A stretch of 23,089 bases of DNA from a virus, in the IMG/VR virus record IMGVR_UViG_3300038403_000005, positions 1-23,089 of that record. One strand, 5' to 3'. Shown piece by piece: positions 16,073 through 22,408 of the stretch (positions are counted from its first letter, which is position 1; the number at the start of each line of letters is the position of its first letter). A program made the translations under genes and the position numbers. The notes beneath the pieces were generated by a model, which was given only the letters and a program-made list of their open reading frames with translations, made no database searches and was not told the origin of the DNA.

Positions 16073-16245
16073 CCCAAGGTCTCGTTGCCGAGGGCCGACA
16101 GGATGGTCGATTCCCGGCCGGCGCGTCTGCGTTGAAGTGCTACGGACCGGCGTTTTGCCTTTCTCTGCGCCTCGTCATCCGGCAGCGGCATGACCGGCTG
16201 CGGCGGCGGCTGGGGAACATCAGGGGAATGGAAGAGACTAGCCAT
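16069..16245 (-). CDS. Small phage protein encoded between terminase and portal (58 aa)
   Basis: The protein begins MASLFHSPDVPQPPPQPVMP and continues with an acidic turn, a basic Lys/Arg/Ala helix and the segment RRAGRESTILSALGNE. This arrangement (short hydrophobic start, poly-proline, charged helix, 'R.GR.STILT/S') is a well-known feature of small conserved proteins near portal genes in many tailed phages, function unknown. The ATG lies 8 nt inside the terminase gene, with AGGAGG 10 nt upstream. The stop overlaps the next ATG as ATGA. Confidence 0.8.
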   Translation of the reverse strand: MASLFHSPDVPQPPPQPVMPLPDDEAQRKAKRRSVALQRRRAGRESTILSALGNETLG

Positions 16246-18919
16246 GGCTCATCAACCTCCTTTTGCGCTTCATGATAACCCGTGGGCGGTTTCTTTGCAT
16301 TCTAGCATCGGCCCATTGGATGGCGGCAGTCTTCTCCCGCGGGCCGGCGTACCAGGACATGACGACGGCGTCGGCATGGTTGGTCGACCGCCCCAGCCTT
16401 TCCGTGACCTTGTCCTTGGGCTCGACCTTGATCCCGTTCGGCGTGATCTCGAAGGTCGGCGCGGTGAGATCAGCAACCAGGACGGTATCGTCCGGAAGCG
16501 CGATGGGCGACCCTCCGGGTTGTCCAGGATCCAAAGCCTCGCGGAACCCCCAGTAGGCGGCTGACCGGACGTTCGTGAAGCCCAGCTTCTTGTCGGAAGT
16601 CCGCTTGGTGGACTTCTCCGCACCCTTGTACGGGTAGAGCTCGACCCCGTTCTGTTTCAGGTGATCGAAGGTCGACCCACCGTAGCCACCGCCCATGTCG
16701 ACCACGACCAGGCAGTTATCCTTGCGGTGAGTGATGATTACCCCAGCGGAATAGGGGCCGATATTGTCCATCGGGATGTCCTGACCCTCCACCACGATCA
16801 AAGGGGAGTACCAGCCGTCATATCGTGGTGCCAAGACCAGCGGGTCTGTTCCACCTCCGGAGCAATCAATACCCATAGCGCACATCGGTACGTCGGGATG
16901 CTTGTCGGTCCAGCGTTTCTGTGCCTGCCGTATCCAAGCCGTAGGGATGACCTGGTTGTGCTGATCCCGCAGAACCGTCTTGAACCGACCCAGCAGGATC
17001 GATCGATACGGCTCGATCATCGCGTCAAGCTGCGCCTGATAGCCCGTGGTGGCCAGATACGGGTTGTCCGACACCGACGCCGGAATGAAGGTCCGCGAGG
17101 TCGGCTGGACCTGTTTGCCGCTGATCAGTACCGGTTCGGGTCCGTCGACCCACCTGTCGTTGCCGCGCTCGTCGGTGACGACCCAGCGCAGTTCCCCAGG
17201 TTTGGCCGGATGCGGATGCTTGTCGTCCAGCCACGGGGCGAACATCTCCATGACCCAAAGACCTTCCGCGCTGAGCGGAGGGTTGGATGCGATGACGACC
17301 CGCTTTCTCTGATTTGGCTCGACTGACCGCAACCAGCCCATGAGGAAGCGGACCTGCGCGTAGCTGAACTGTGTCCCTTCATCCAGTCCGAGCAGGTCAT
17401 GCGGGTTGCCTTGCCAGTGTTCCTCGTCACCGGCGCGTGCCGCAGCTCCGAGGTCGATGACGCGGCCGTCCTGACGCTTGAGTGACGGGGGCGGCTGCCC
17501 GTTGTAGCCGTCGCGCCCGCCATTGAATCGCAGCAGCTCTTCAATGATATGGCCTAGATCGGTGTACTGCCGGCGCATGATGAGCGAGCGTCGGTGAGCA
17601 GTCAGGGCCAAGCCGAGCAGAAGTGAACTGTTGTGGGTCGGGATCATCGACCGGCCTGCCAAGTAGCAATGCGATGGAGAATCGACTTGAATGCACTGCA
17701 TCGGTACTGGATCAATCGGCTCGCATCCGACGATATAGCGCACGTCGTGTGTGCCGCGGAATCCAGAACGTTTCTGGCGTATAAGTTTTCGCGGAAGCTT
17801 GAAGGCAGGAAGGTCGGTCATAAACTTCAGGCGCCATTTATTACTGATAGTACGGCCATACAGTGTGGCTTTTCCTTCTCGCATTTGGGCCTTGATACCG
17901 AGCGAACTTAGTAGCTCATGCACTCCATCAATCAGTTCCTTTCGTGTGAGTTGGATTTCGCACTGACCGCGCTTGTCGCAATATCCGTCCGTATCCATCA
18001 AACCCTGAAGCAGCGAAAGTCGCTGATCCATGGACGCCCTGAGATAGCTGGGAGGAATGTGTTTGTTGCCGAATACGCCTAGTTGTTTAAGTTTGGTTTG
18101 TAACCCAATTACCCCACGAGCGTAGGGGGACGCATAGCGGTTTACCGTATATCCGCCTGCTTCAACTTGACGAAATACTTCATCGTCGATACCTGCTATC
18201 GAGCCCCCTTTTGATGTCCCATCGCCAAGCCAGGCGCCAAGTACGTAAGGATCAATAAGCAATTCGACATAGGGCAGATTCAAAGCACCGGCAACAGCAA
18301 CAGCATGGTTTAACCCACCGTCATACCGCCGTATAGTTTGTGCGATCTCAGCTGTAGTCTTAACTGAAAAGGTCGATAGGGTTTTCGGCTGCGCTGTTTG
18401 AGCATTGCGCAATGCCAGATCTGGGCGCTTCCCTGTGCCCCTCTTAGGGCGTGTCTCGCGACGCTTTGCCCGCCACTCATCGGTACATTTCAACGCACGC
18501 ATACGTTCTGCGCGCGTGCTGGTGATCCACTGATGTTGAGGATCAGCAACTATCTGAGAGCCATCAGAGAACTTCAGCAGATACGCTTCCCCCTTAAATA
18601 TCGGAGATTTGGCAATGACATTGCATGGTGTTCCGGCTTCATCAAACACTTGATCGCCAACGGTCAGCTCCCCCATTGTGGAGAATCCTGTTGGCGTTGG
18701 TATTAACTCATTGATTTCTAACGCTTTTCCACCACCAGGCTCGCCCCCGTACAGCAGAACATCCGCCTTGGAAAAGTAGGCTTGCGTCTGTGGACCGGGG
18801 TTCGGGATCCACGGGATAGACTGCCTCGCCTCTAGCGCCTTCTTGGCGACTTCTTCGTACTTGTCCTTGGGCATCGCTCCCAGGCGGGAGACGATCTCAT
18901 CCAGGGCTGATTGGCTCAA
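16238..18919 (-). CDS. Terminase large subunit, interrupted by an in-frame intein (893 aa precursor)
   Basis: The ATPase-nuclease motor that packages DNA through the portal. The N-extein ends in Walker A (YGGEPGGGK, residues 57-65). After the 365-residue intein (66-430) the motif resumes with SS. Walker B is LLGLDE (509-514), and the coupling motif is VVIASNPP (541-548). The C-terminal RNase H-like nuclease has MGIDCSGGGTD (Asp685), VVVDMGGGYGG (Asp741) and NHADAVVMSW (Asp850), the expected three acidic residues. The C-terminus is basic (IMKRKRRLMSHG). After splicing the protein would be 528 aa, within the range of podovirus terminases (T7 gp19 is 586). The start is TTG, overlapping the previous stop as TTGA. 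The next in-frame ATG is residue 16 and lacks a well-placed ribosome-binding site. Without splicing the ATPase site would be destroyed, so the intein must be active if the gene works. Confidence 0.93.
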   Translation of the reverse strand: MSQSALDEIVSRLGAMPKDKYEEVAKKALEARQSIPWIPNPGPQTQAYFSKADVLLYGGEPGGGKALEINELIPTPTGFSTMGELTVGDQVFDEAGTPCNVIAKSPIFKGEAYLLKFSDGSQIVADPQHQWITSTRAERMRALKCTDEWRAKRRETRPKRGTGKRPDLALRNAQTAQPKTLSTFSVKTTAEIAQTIRRYDGGLNHAVAVAGALNLPYVELLIDPYVLGAWLGDGTSKGGSIAGIDDEVFRQVEAGGYTVNRYASPYARGVIGLQTKLKQLGVFGNKHIPPSYLRASMDQRLSLLQGLMDTDGYCDKRGQCEIQLTRKELIDGVHELLSSLGIKAQMREGKATLYGRTISNKWRLKFMTDLPAFKLPRKLIRQKRSGFRGTHDVRYIVGCEPIDPVPMQCIQVDSPSHCYLAGRSMIPTHNSSLLLGLALTAHRRSLIMRRQYTDLGHIIEELLRFNGGRDGYNGQPPPSLKRQDGRVIDLGAAARAGDEEHWQGNPHDLLGLDEGTQFSYAQVRFLMGWLRSVEPNQRKRVVIASNPPLSAEGLWVMEMFAPWLDDKHPHPAKPGELRWVVTDERGNDRWVDGPEPVLISGKQVQPTSRTFIPASVSDNPYLATTGYQAQLDAMIEPYRSILLGRFKTVLRDQHNQVIPTAWIRQAQKRWTDKHPDVPMCAMGIDCSGGGTDPLVLAPRYDGWYSPLIVVEGQDIPMDNIGPYSAGVIITHRKDNCLVVVDMGGGYGGSTFDHLKQNGVELYPYKGAEKSTKRTSDKKLGFTNVRSAAYWGFREALDPGQPGGSPIALPDDTVLVADLTAPTFEITPNGIKVEPKDKVTERLGRSTNHADAVVMSWYAGPREKTAAIQWADARMQRNRPRVIMKRKRRLMSHG
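17630..18724 (-). mobile_element. Class 3-type intein with LAGLIDADG homing endonuclease in the terminase Walker A site
   Basis: This 365-residue insertion begins ALEINELIPTPTGFSTMGEL and ends CYLAGRSMIPTHN before Ser+1. Residue 1 is Ala, so the usual Cys/Ser first nucleophile is absent. Instead the three residues that define class 3 inteins are present: Trp66 in block B (ADPQHQWIT), Cys344 in block F (MQCIQV, where most inteins have Asp) and Thr363 in block G (IPTHN). In this class the block F Cys starts splicing, and terminal Asn365 cyclises after the penultimate His364. Between the splicing halves lies a LAGLIDADG endonuclease with both motifs, VLGAWLGDGT (Asp168) and LLQGLMDTDG (Asp246), both acidic residues kept. 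Its DNA is visibly more AT-rich than the flanking extein, a sign of separate origin. The endonuclease would cut intein-free terminase genes and so spread the element. Confidence 0.92.
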
Positions 18920-19812
18920 ATGTCGAACACCCCTGGGCGAATGCTAACCTTTACATCGCCGTCTTGGCCGTTCGGCTTTGCCTTCTTGCGGCGCTTGTAC
19001 TTGCGCTTGACCTTGGGTTCCACGAGTGGCGCGGACTGGATGGCCTTGAACGTGAAGTTCGTCAATGCCGGCACCGCAGGTGGCTCAAGGAACTGCTGGT
19101 CCTGCGATTGCCCAGCCCACGTGCCTTCCGACCATGACATGTCGTCCAATGCACCGCGCAGGAATTGGGCTTCCTGGGTCGATGCGTTGACCTGATTGGT
19201 GGCATTGGCTAACCGTGCTTCAAGTTCGCTGCGTCGTGCCCGTATCTTGGCCCGCATGTGATCGAGCTCGGAAATGCCATACAGGTACGATGGCCGGAAC
19301 AGGTCGGACTCGTAGGGAATGCCAACCTCGATGCCGTTTGCCTTGGCCAACATCGCGAAGAACCAGCAGCCTGGACGCTGTAGCATGTATTCCTCGGTGG
19401 CAGCCATATCCACGCCCCACAGACCGATGGAGTCCTGCGCGTCATCCTTGCGCGTCCCGCGGTCCTCCAGGATGGCCTCGATCGCCATGGCGAACATCCA
19501 TGACAGACTGGACGTGAAGAAGTAGGGTCCATACTTGTCGACCAACGGCTTCCACGGCAGGACAACACAGTTCGGAATCTCCGGTCGCTGTTCGTTCATG
19601 AACACGGGTCCGGGAAACTTTGCCATCCACTGGCAATATTCCGGGCTGAACCACGGTTGCCCCGGCTCATAGCGGTGCAGCTCGAACCACACGTCCATGC
19701 GGGCGGCGATGCCGTAAACACCTGGAGAGCAGCCCCAGATTTGCCAGTCCTTCGAGCCGTATGGCGCGAGTCGGATGGATGCTGGGGCGGAACCGATCAA
19801 AGCTATTCGCAT
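18916..19812 (-). CDS. Conserved phage protein beside the terminase, Rossmann-like N-terminus (298 aa)
   Basis: The N-terminus MRIALIGSAPASIRLAPYGS then DWQIWGCSPGVYG looks like a first beta-strand plus glycine loop of a Rossmann-type fold. This is the kind seen in conserved phage proteins distantly reminiscent of DUF115-type sugar or nucleotide enzymes. Further blocks are WFELHRYEPGQPWFSPEY, YGPYFFTSSLSWMFAMAIEA and DSIGLWGVDMAATEEYM. From about residue 185 a helical stretch (MRAKIRARRSELEARLANAT) leads to a linker, and residues 270-281 are strongly basic (KVKRKYKRRKKAK). The role is unknown. Position between the endonuclease and the terminase, and the basic tail, suggest a link to packaging or DNA. 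The ATG overlaps the end of the HNH gene by 10 nt, with GAGGGA as ribosome-binding site inside that gene. The stop overlaps the terminase TTG. Confidence 0.8.
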   Translation of the reverse strand: MRIALIGSAPASIRLAPYGSKDWQIWGCSPGVYGIAARMDVWFELHRYEPGQPWFSPEYCQWMAKFPGPVFMNEQRPEIPNCVVLPWKPLVDKYGPYFFTSSLSWMFAMAIEAILEDRGTRKDDAQDSIGLWGVDMAATEEYMLQRPGCWFFAMLAKANGIEVGIPYESDLFRPSYLYGISELDHMRAKIRARRSELEARLANATNQVNASTQEAQFLRGALDDMSWSEGTWAGQSQDQQFLEPPAVPALTNFTFKAIQSAPLVEPKVKRKYKRRKKAKPNGQDGDVKVSIRPGVFDI

Positions 19813-20288
19813 TCTACATATCCCTCATGTAATTCTCGTTTGGCCTTCAGGTAAACCTGTTGTGCCTCCTTTTTGCTGGCAAATGTCCCTAAGTGAATGG
19901 CATCAATTCTTGCTCTAAAGCGATTTCCATTTGGATTCGGACTAACACCAAGGATCCCGGTGCGACTATTACTCTTGGCCTTTCGTTTGTTCTGATTGTT
20001 AATCCTCCATGTAGTGTCGCGAAGATTTGCGATTCTGTTATCTGTCGGGTTGCCATTCTTGTGGTCGATAATTCCAGTTGGCCATTTTTCATGCACATAT
20101 AGCCATGCCAATCGATGTGCACGGTGAAGTTCGCCAAACACTTTTATCTGTATTGGCCCTCCAACTCGGGTAATTGTTCCAGCAATCTGCCCTATCCTGA
20201 TTCGTCGATTCGGCTTGATGCGCCACCTAAACAACCCTGTCTCAGGGCTATATTGCAATGCCGCTTTCAGCATTGTTGCCGTTAGCAT
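19803..20288 (-). CDS. Free-standing HNH homing endonuclease with AP2-type DNA-binding domain (161 aa)
   Basis: The HNH nuclease core spans about residues 55-100: HRAHRLAWLYV, then IIDHKNGNPTDNRIANLR with His76 and the Asn residues that hold the metal and loop, and Asn100 further on. Residues 108-155 form an AP2-like domain (TGILGVSPNPNGNRFRARI, HLGTFASKKEAQQVYLKAKR) that would recognise DNA. This domain pair is common in phage homing endonucleases. The gene is clearly more AT-rich than its neighbours. It has an excellent ribosome-binding site (AGAGGAGGAAC), part of a 10-bp direct repeat also found at the end of the preceding gene. It overlaps the next gene by 10 nt. It probably cuts at or near this locus in phages lacking it and spreads by gene conversion. 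Confidence 0.9.
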   Translation of the reverse strand: MLTATMLKAALQYSPETGLFRWRIKPNRRIRIGQIAGTITRVGGPIQIKVFGELHRAHRLAWLYVHEKWPTGIIDHKNGNPTDNRIANLRDTTWRINNQNKRKAKSNSRTGILGVSPNPNGNRFRARIDAIHLGTFASKKEAQQVYLKAKRELHEGYVECE

Positions 20289-20291
20289 GTT

Positions 20292-20367
20292 CCTCCTCTT
20301 AGGCGGCGCAAGGCGAGACCAGCCACCACAACTGATCCCGCCTGCGGTTTCCCCGCCCCTCCTCTTA
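20292..20367 (-). repeat. 10-bp direct repeat carrying a Shine-Dalgarno sequence, flanking the HNH leader
   Basis: TAAGAGGAGG occurs at 20367-20358, including the TAA stop of the 154-residue gene, and again at 20301-20292, where it forms the ribosome-binding site of the HNH gene. The copies are 66 bp apart. Between them is a GC-rich stretch of 56 nt with no start codon that makes sense. The duplication could mark how the HNH gene was inserted, or could be chance similarity of two strong ribosome-binding sites. Confidence 0.4.
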
Positions 20368-20829
20368 CGTTGATGTCGTGTACGTCACCAGCGGATTGGT
20401 CGTGGTCCCAAACGACCCGCCGATGACCCGCCAGATAGCGGTTGTCATCGCTTGCAGGATGACGGCCGCACCGGGCGAGTACAGATTGACCACGGCCGAA
20501 CTGGTGCCCGCGGACGATGTGTAGATCGTGGCATTCGTGGCCGTGAACTGATGGCCACCCGTCGACGTCGAGCTCAGGACGAGCTTCTTGATCAGGCCCG
20601 GATACGGCGGGGCTTGCAAGGTGAAACTGCCAGTTGCCGTCGAAGTTGCTATGACGCCGCGCGTAACGCCGTATGGTAATGCCGATGTTCCTGTCGAGGC
20701 ATCGAAGTCCTCGACCGGCTCGATCAGCTGCGGCGGACCAACCAGGTAATCGTCGGCTGTCAGGCCTACGCGGCGTCTACGGATGGGCGTGAGGATCTTG
20801 TCTCGAAGTGTCTTCAGTGAATTTGCCAT
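20365..20829 (-). CDS. Hypothetical phage structural-type protein (154 aa)
   Basis: The first 35 residues are basic and soluble (MANSLKTLRDKILTPIRRRR). The rest is Ser/Thr/Ala/Gly-rich beta sequence (ALPYGVTRGVIATSTATGSF; NATIYTSSAGTSSAVVNLYS) typical of small virion proteins. There is no signal peptide or membrane segment. The ATG is well placed after AAGGAG (7 nt). It precedes the HNH gene, and before that insertion it would probably have been followed by the 298-residue gene. I cannot name the family. A head-decoration or fibre-like role is a guess from composition. Confidence 0.7.
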   Translation of the reverse strand: MANSLKTLRDKILTPIRRRRVGLTADDYLVGPPQLIEPVEDFDASTGTSALPYGVTRGVIATSTATGSFTLQAPPYPGLIKKLVLSSTSTGGHQFTATNATIYTSSAGTSSAVVNLYSPGAAVILQAMTTAIWRVIGGSFGTTTNPLVTYTTST

Positions 20830-20850
20830 GATGGCGCTCCTTGTGAGAGA

Positions 20851-20868
20851 GGCAGGTTACGGCCTGCC
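20851..20868 (-). other. Small stem-loop between two structural-type genes
   Basis: GGCAGG and CCTGCC form a perfect 6-bp stem with a 6-nt loop in the 77-nt gap between the 133- and 154-residue genes. The following TCTCTC is not a convincing T-tract, so I read this as an RNA hairpin upstream of the next ribosome-binding site rather than as a terminator. Confidence 0.35.
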
Positions 20869-20906
20869 GCCTTTCCTCCTCGTGTCCAATTCAATCCTGA
20901 GCCTAT

Positions 20907-21308
20907 TCAAACAACCCGATAAGGGACAATCCCAAGCAGCAGCGTCCTGGCAGAGCCTTGCGCGACGGCCGCGGTCTTTGTGCCAGAGCGTAGCTGTACA
21001 TGGCTGTAGCCTGCGAACAGATCATGAGCAACCGAGACTGAGAATGCGCCAGAGGTGAACCCGGAGGTCAGATACGTGAGCTCCGTCATGGACGTCGTGT
21101 GGTGAATCGACTGCAATTCAGCCGAAGTCTTCTGCGACCCCAGGAACGTCAGGGCTGCGGCTGTCCAGGTTGTGCCGGTACATGTGATCGACACGATCGT
21201 GCCGCCATCGATCTTGATGACGTCGCTTAAGCCATCGGCTGCTGTCGTGACGGTAGCCGTGGCGTAGGTGACGAGACCGCCGACGGGTATAACCGGGATT
21301 GTTGCCAT
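20907..21308 (-). CDS. Hypothetical phage structural-type protein (133 aa)
   Basis: A short, beta-rich, Thr/Ala/Ser/Gly-rich protein beginning MATIPVIPVGGLVTYATATV. It has no charged clusters, signal or membrane segment, and ends LLLGIVPYRVV. The composition resembles that of the neighbouring 154-residue protein and of the small head protein further on, suggesting a virion component. The ATG directly follows the TAG stop of the preceding DUF6496-like gene, whose final codons supply a purine-rich GGGAGG sequence as ribosome-binding site. Family unknown. Confidence 0.7.
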   Translation of the reverse strand: MATIPVIPVGGLVTYATATVTTAADGLSDVIKIDGGTIVSITCTGTTWTAAALTFLGSQKTSAELQSIHHTTSMTELTYLTSGFTSGAFSVSVAHDLFAGYSHVQLRSGTKTAAVAQGSARTLLLGIVPYRVV

Positions 21309-21488
21309 CTAGCCTCCCATAGCCGTGCGTGACGGCTTGTGGAACTTGCGTCTATGGATTGTACCACCCGCACGCCTAGCTGTATCGAGTGCGATGGCCA
21401 CGGCGACGTTGTGCGCTTTGCCATGCTTCATCTCGGTCTTGATGTTCTTGCCGATGGCCTTGCGGGAAGCGGACTTGATGAGCGGCAT
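21309..21488 (-). CDS. DUF6496-like small basic phage protein (59 aa)
   Basis: The protein reads MPLIKSASRKAIGKNIKTEM, KHGKAHNVAVAIALDTARRA and a basic tail. The pattern 'MPL.KS.S.KAI..N...EM..GK....AVAIAL' is that of small basic proteins common in phage genomes (DUF6496-like), function unknown. I start at 21488, where ATG overlaps the previous stop as TGATG. A longer frame from 21554 lies in the preceding gene. Its high Lys/Arg content would suit binding to DNA or RNA. Confidence 0.75.
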   Translation of the reverse strand: MPLIKSASRKAIGKNIKTEMKHGKAHNVAVAIALDTARRAGGTIHRRKFHKPSRTAMGG

Positions 21489-21649
21489 CAGCCAGCCGCC
21501 GTGTCTTGAACGGGTCGCATGCGTGAGTGACCGCCGTAGTTGAGCTTGGCCCACTCCTCGAACGGCATGGGAGCTTCACCCCTGGATTGCTGGTCGACAA
21601 CGTATTGGTTGTACGCCTTGCGAGCCTGGATGATGGTTGCCGGGTCCAT
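21488..21649 (-). CDS. Small hypothetical protein coupled at both ends (53 aa)
   Basis: An ATG overlapping the stop of the DUF5681-type gene (TGATG) opens a frame of 53 codons that ends with TGA overlapping the next ATG (again TGATG). The protein starts MDPATIIQARKAYNQYVVDQ and contains MPFEEWAKLNYG near residue 28. This 'F.EW......Y' pattern is frequent in short phage helper proteins. The exact overlaps at both ends and the lack of any other coding frame in this gap support it. It could assist the terminase small subunit or simply be a conserved accessory gene. Function unknown. Confidence 0.7.
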   Translation of the reverse strand: MDPATIIQARKAYNQYVVDQQSRGEAPMPFEEWAKLNYGGHSRMRPVQDTAAG

Positions 21650-21975
21650 CAGTGCAGGGATTCGTGCTCGACTTCCTGGGCGGCACCCGCCAGCAGGAAT
21701 GCAATGGAGCGAGCGACTTCGAGCGTGTTCGACGTGTCGAACAGCTTTTCACCGTCCTTGCCGGTGAGTTCGGTCATCTGGATTGGCTTACCATAAGCAC
21801 GGTCCAGCAATCCGAATGCTGCGGTGACACGTACTGCCGCAGGAGCTTTCTTGTTGCGCATGATCTCGATCACTGTCTCGATCGACTCTCGCGTGACTCG
21901 TTGCGCCATCCTGCGCAGCGGTGAATCTTTCGGTCTGCCGCCGGGATTGCCTGATTGGCCTGGCTGGAATGCCAT
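21649..21975 (-). CDS. DUF5681-type protein, candidate terminase small subunit (108 aa)
   Basis: The N-terminus FQPGQSGNPGGRPKDS is the signature of DUF5681-type proteins ('F.PGQSGNP.GRPKG'), often found at the start of phage packaging modules. A helical body follows (RMAQRVTRESIETVIEIMRN, then VRVTAAFGLLDRAYGKPIQM) of the kind used for DNA recognition. I infer a DNA-binding packaging role, most likely the terminase small subunit, though the large subunit is about 2.7 kb downstream rather than adjacent. ATG at 21975 follows GGAGAAAGG. It is the first gene of the long operon, directly after a control region with a promoter candidate and inverted repeats that might include its binding site. Confidence 0.7.
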   Translation of the reverse strand: MAFQPGQSGNPGGRPKDSPLRRMAQRVTRESIETVIEIMRNKKAPAAVRVTAAFGLLDRAYGKPIQMTELTGKDGEKLFDTSNTLEVARSIAFLLAGAAQEVEHESLH

Positions 21976-22034
21976 TCTGTTACCTTTCTCCTCTCAATGA
22001 TCTATGCTGTTGTTTCTCTTGTGAAACTTGACTC

Positions 22035-22052
22035 ATGTTCCATGTGGAACAT
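22035..22052. promoter_or_regulatory. parS-like palindrome (ParB-site look-alike)
   Basis: ATGTTCCATGTGGAACAT has 8-bp perfect arms around a central TG. The inner 16 bases, TGTTCCATGTGGAACA, differ at one position from the chromosomal ParB site form TGTTCCACGTGGAACA used by pseudomonads and relatives (general consensus TGTTNCACGTGNAACA). It lies between the promoter candidate and the first packaging gene. Without evidence of ParB binding, it could also be an operator for another dimeric regulator. Confidence 0.55.
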
Positions 22053-22054
22053 AT

Positions 22055-22117
22055 GCGGTGCCAATGCCACACGGTATGTTATTCCGGTTTCTCTCCGGAC
22101 ATGGGCACTGGCACCGC
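22055..22117. repeat. 63-bp interrupted inverted repeat with nested hairpin
   Basis: GCGGTGCCAATGCC (22055-22068) pairs with GGCACTGGCACCGC (22104-22117) over 14 positions with one mismatch, a G-U wobble in the minus-strand RNA. Inside, TCCGG (22083-22087) pairs with CCGGA (22095-22099) around a 7-nt loop. There is no T-tract, so a terminator is unlikely. In the operon mRNA it would be a large leader structure. As DNA it could be a terminase, replication or recombination site. Confidence 0.65.
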
Positions 22118-22129
22118 CACTACAATCCT

Positions 22130-22157
22130 ATTCTCTGCCAAGCCGTTGAAATGTCAA
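22130..22157 (-). promoter_or_regulatory. Candidate sigma70-type promoter of the packaging/late operon
   Basis: On the minus strand TTGACA (22157-22152), a perfect -35 consensus, is followed after 16 nt by GAGAAT (22135-22130), which matches four of six -10 positions including the key A at position 2 and the final T. It lies immediately after the cassette-like attC site and upstream of the first packaging gene, so the transcript would carry the inverted repeat and the parS-like sequence in a leader of about 150 nt. Confidence 0.5.
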
Positions 22158-22162
22158 GTTGA

Positions 22163-22215
22163 TGCTAACGCTGCGTTAGACCGGACGCTTCGCGCCGCTG
22201 ACTTCCGCGTTAGGT
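22163..22215 (-). repeat. attC-like recombination site 2
   Basis: On the minus strand this 53-bp segment opens with ACCTAAC, a match to the integron R'' box (RYYYAAC), and closes with GTTAGCA, resembling the R' box (GTTRRRY) but off at its last two bases. CTAACGC and GCGTTAG pair over 7 bp at the ends. Inside, CGGCGC and GCGtCCG form a 6-bp stem with one extra-helical T and a 3-nt loop. Paired outer boxes plus an inner stem with a bulged base is the folded attC plan. The stop codon of the preceding ORF is inside the first box, as is usual for gene cassettes. Confidence 0.6.
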
Positions 22216-22398
22216 GTCTTTATCAACCGCCTGAGACACCTTTGGTTCAAGGTCGTCAATCATCAACCCAAGGTTTTCCATTATGCTGTCTCGCCGCTTC
22301 TTGTTTGGGTTTTCAAAAGCATTTACGGCACGCATCATTTGCAGCATTGCGCGGCAAAGCTGTAAGTCACTGAGATCGCAGTATTCTTGTTCGGTCAT
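22210..22398 (-). CDS. Small acidic helical protein, second ORF of a cassette-like unit (62 aa)
   Basis: The protein begins MTEQEYCDLSDLQLCRAMLQ and is helical and charged, ending EPKVSQAVDKDT. The only family-like feature is the general look of short proteins from integron cassettes and phage accessory regions. The TAA stop falls inside the ACCTAAC box of an attC-like site, the normal end of a cassette gene. ATG at 22398 is 10 nt after the previous stop, and the GGGGTTGAT stretch before it could act as a weak ribosome-binding site. Function unknown. Together with the preceding ORF it would be one two-gene cassette or two fused cassettes. Confidence 0.6.
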   Translation of the reverse strand: MTEQEYCDLSDLQLCRAMLQMMRAVNAFENPNKKRRDSIMENLGLMIDDLEPKVSQAVDKDT

Positions 22399-22408
22399 AT
22401 CAACCCCG

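Noticed and set aside
22035-22373. Plus-strand ORF of 112 codons starting MFHVEH
   Set aside because: It begins in the parS-like palindrome and reads antisense through the cassette-like site and an accepted ORF, with no ribosome-binding site. MFHVEH is the usual translation of such palindromes.
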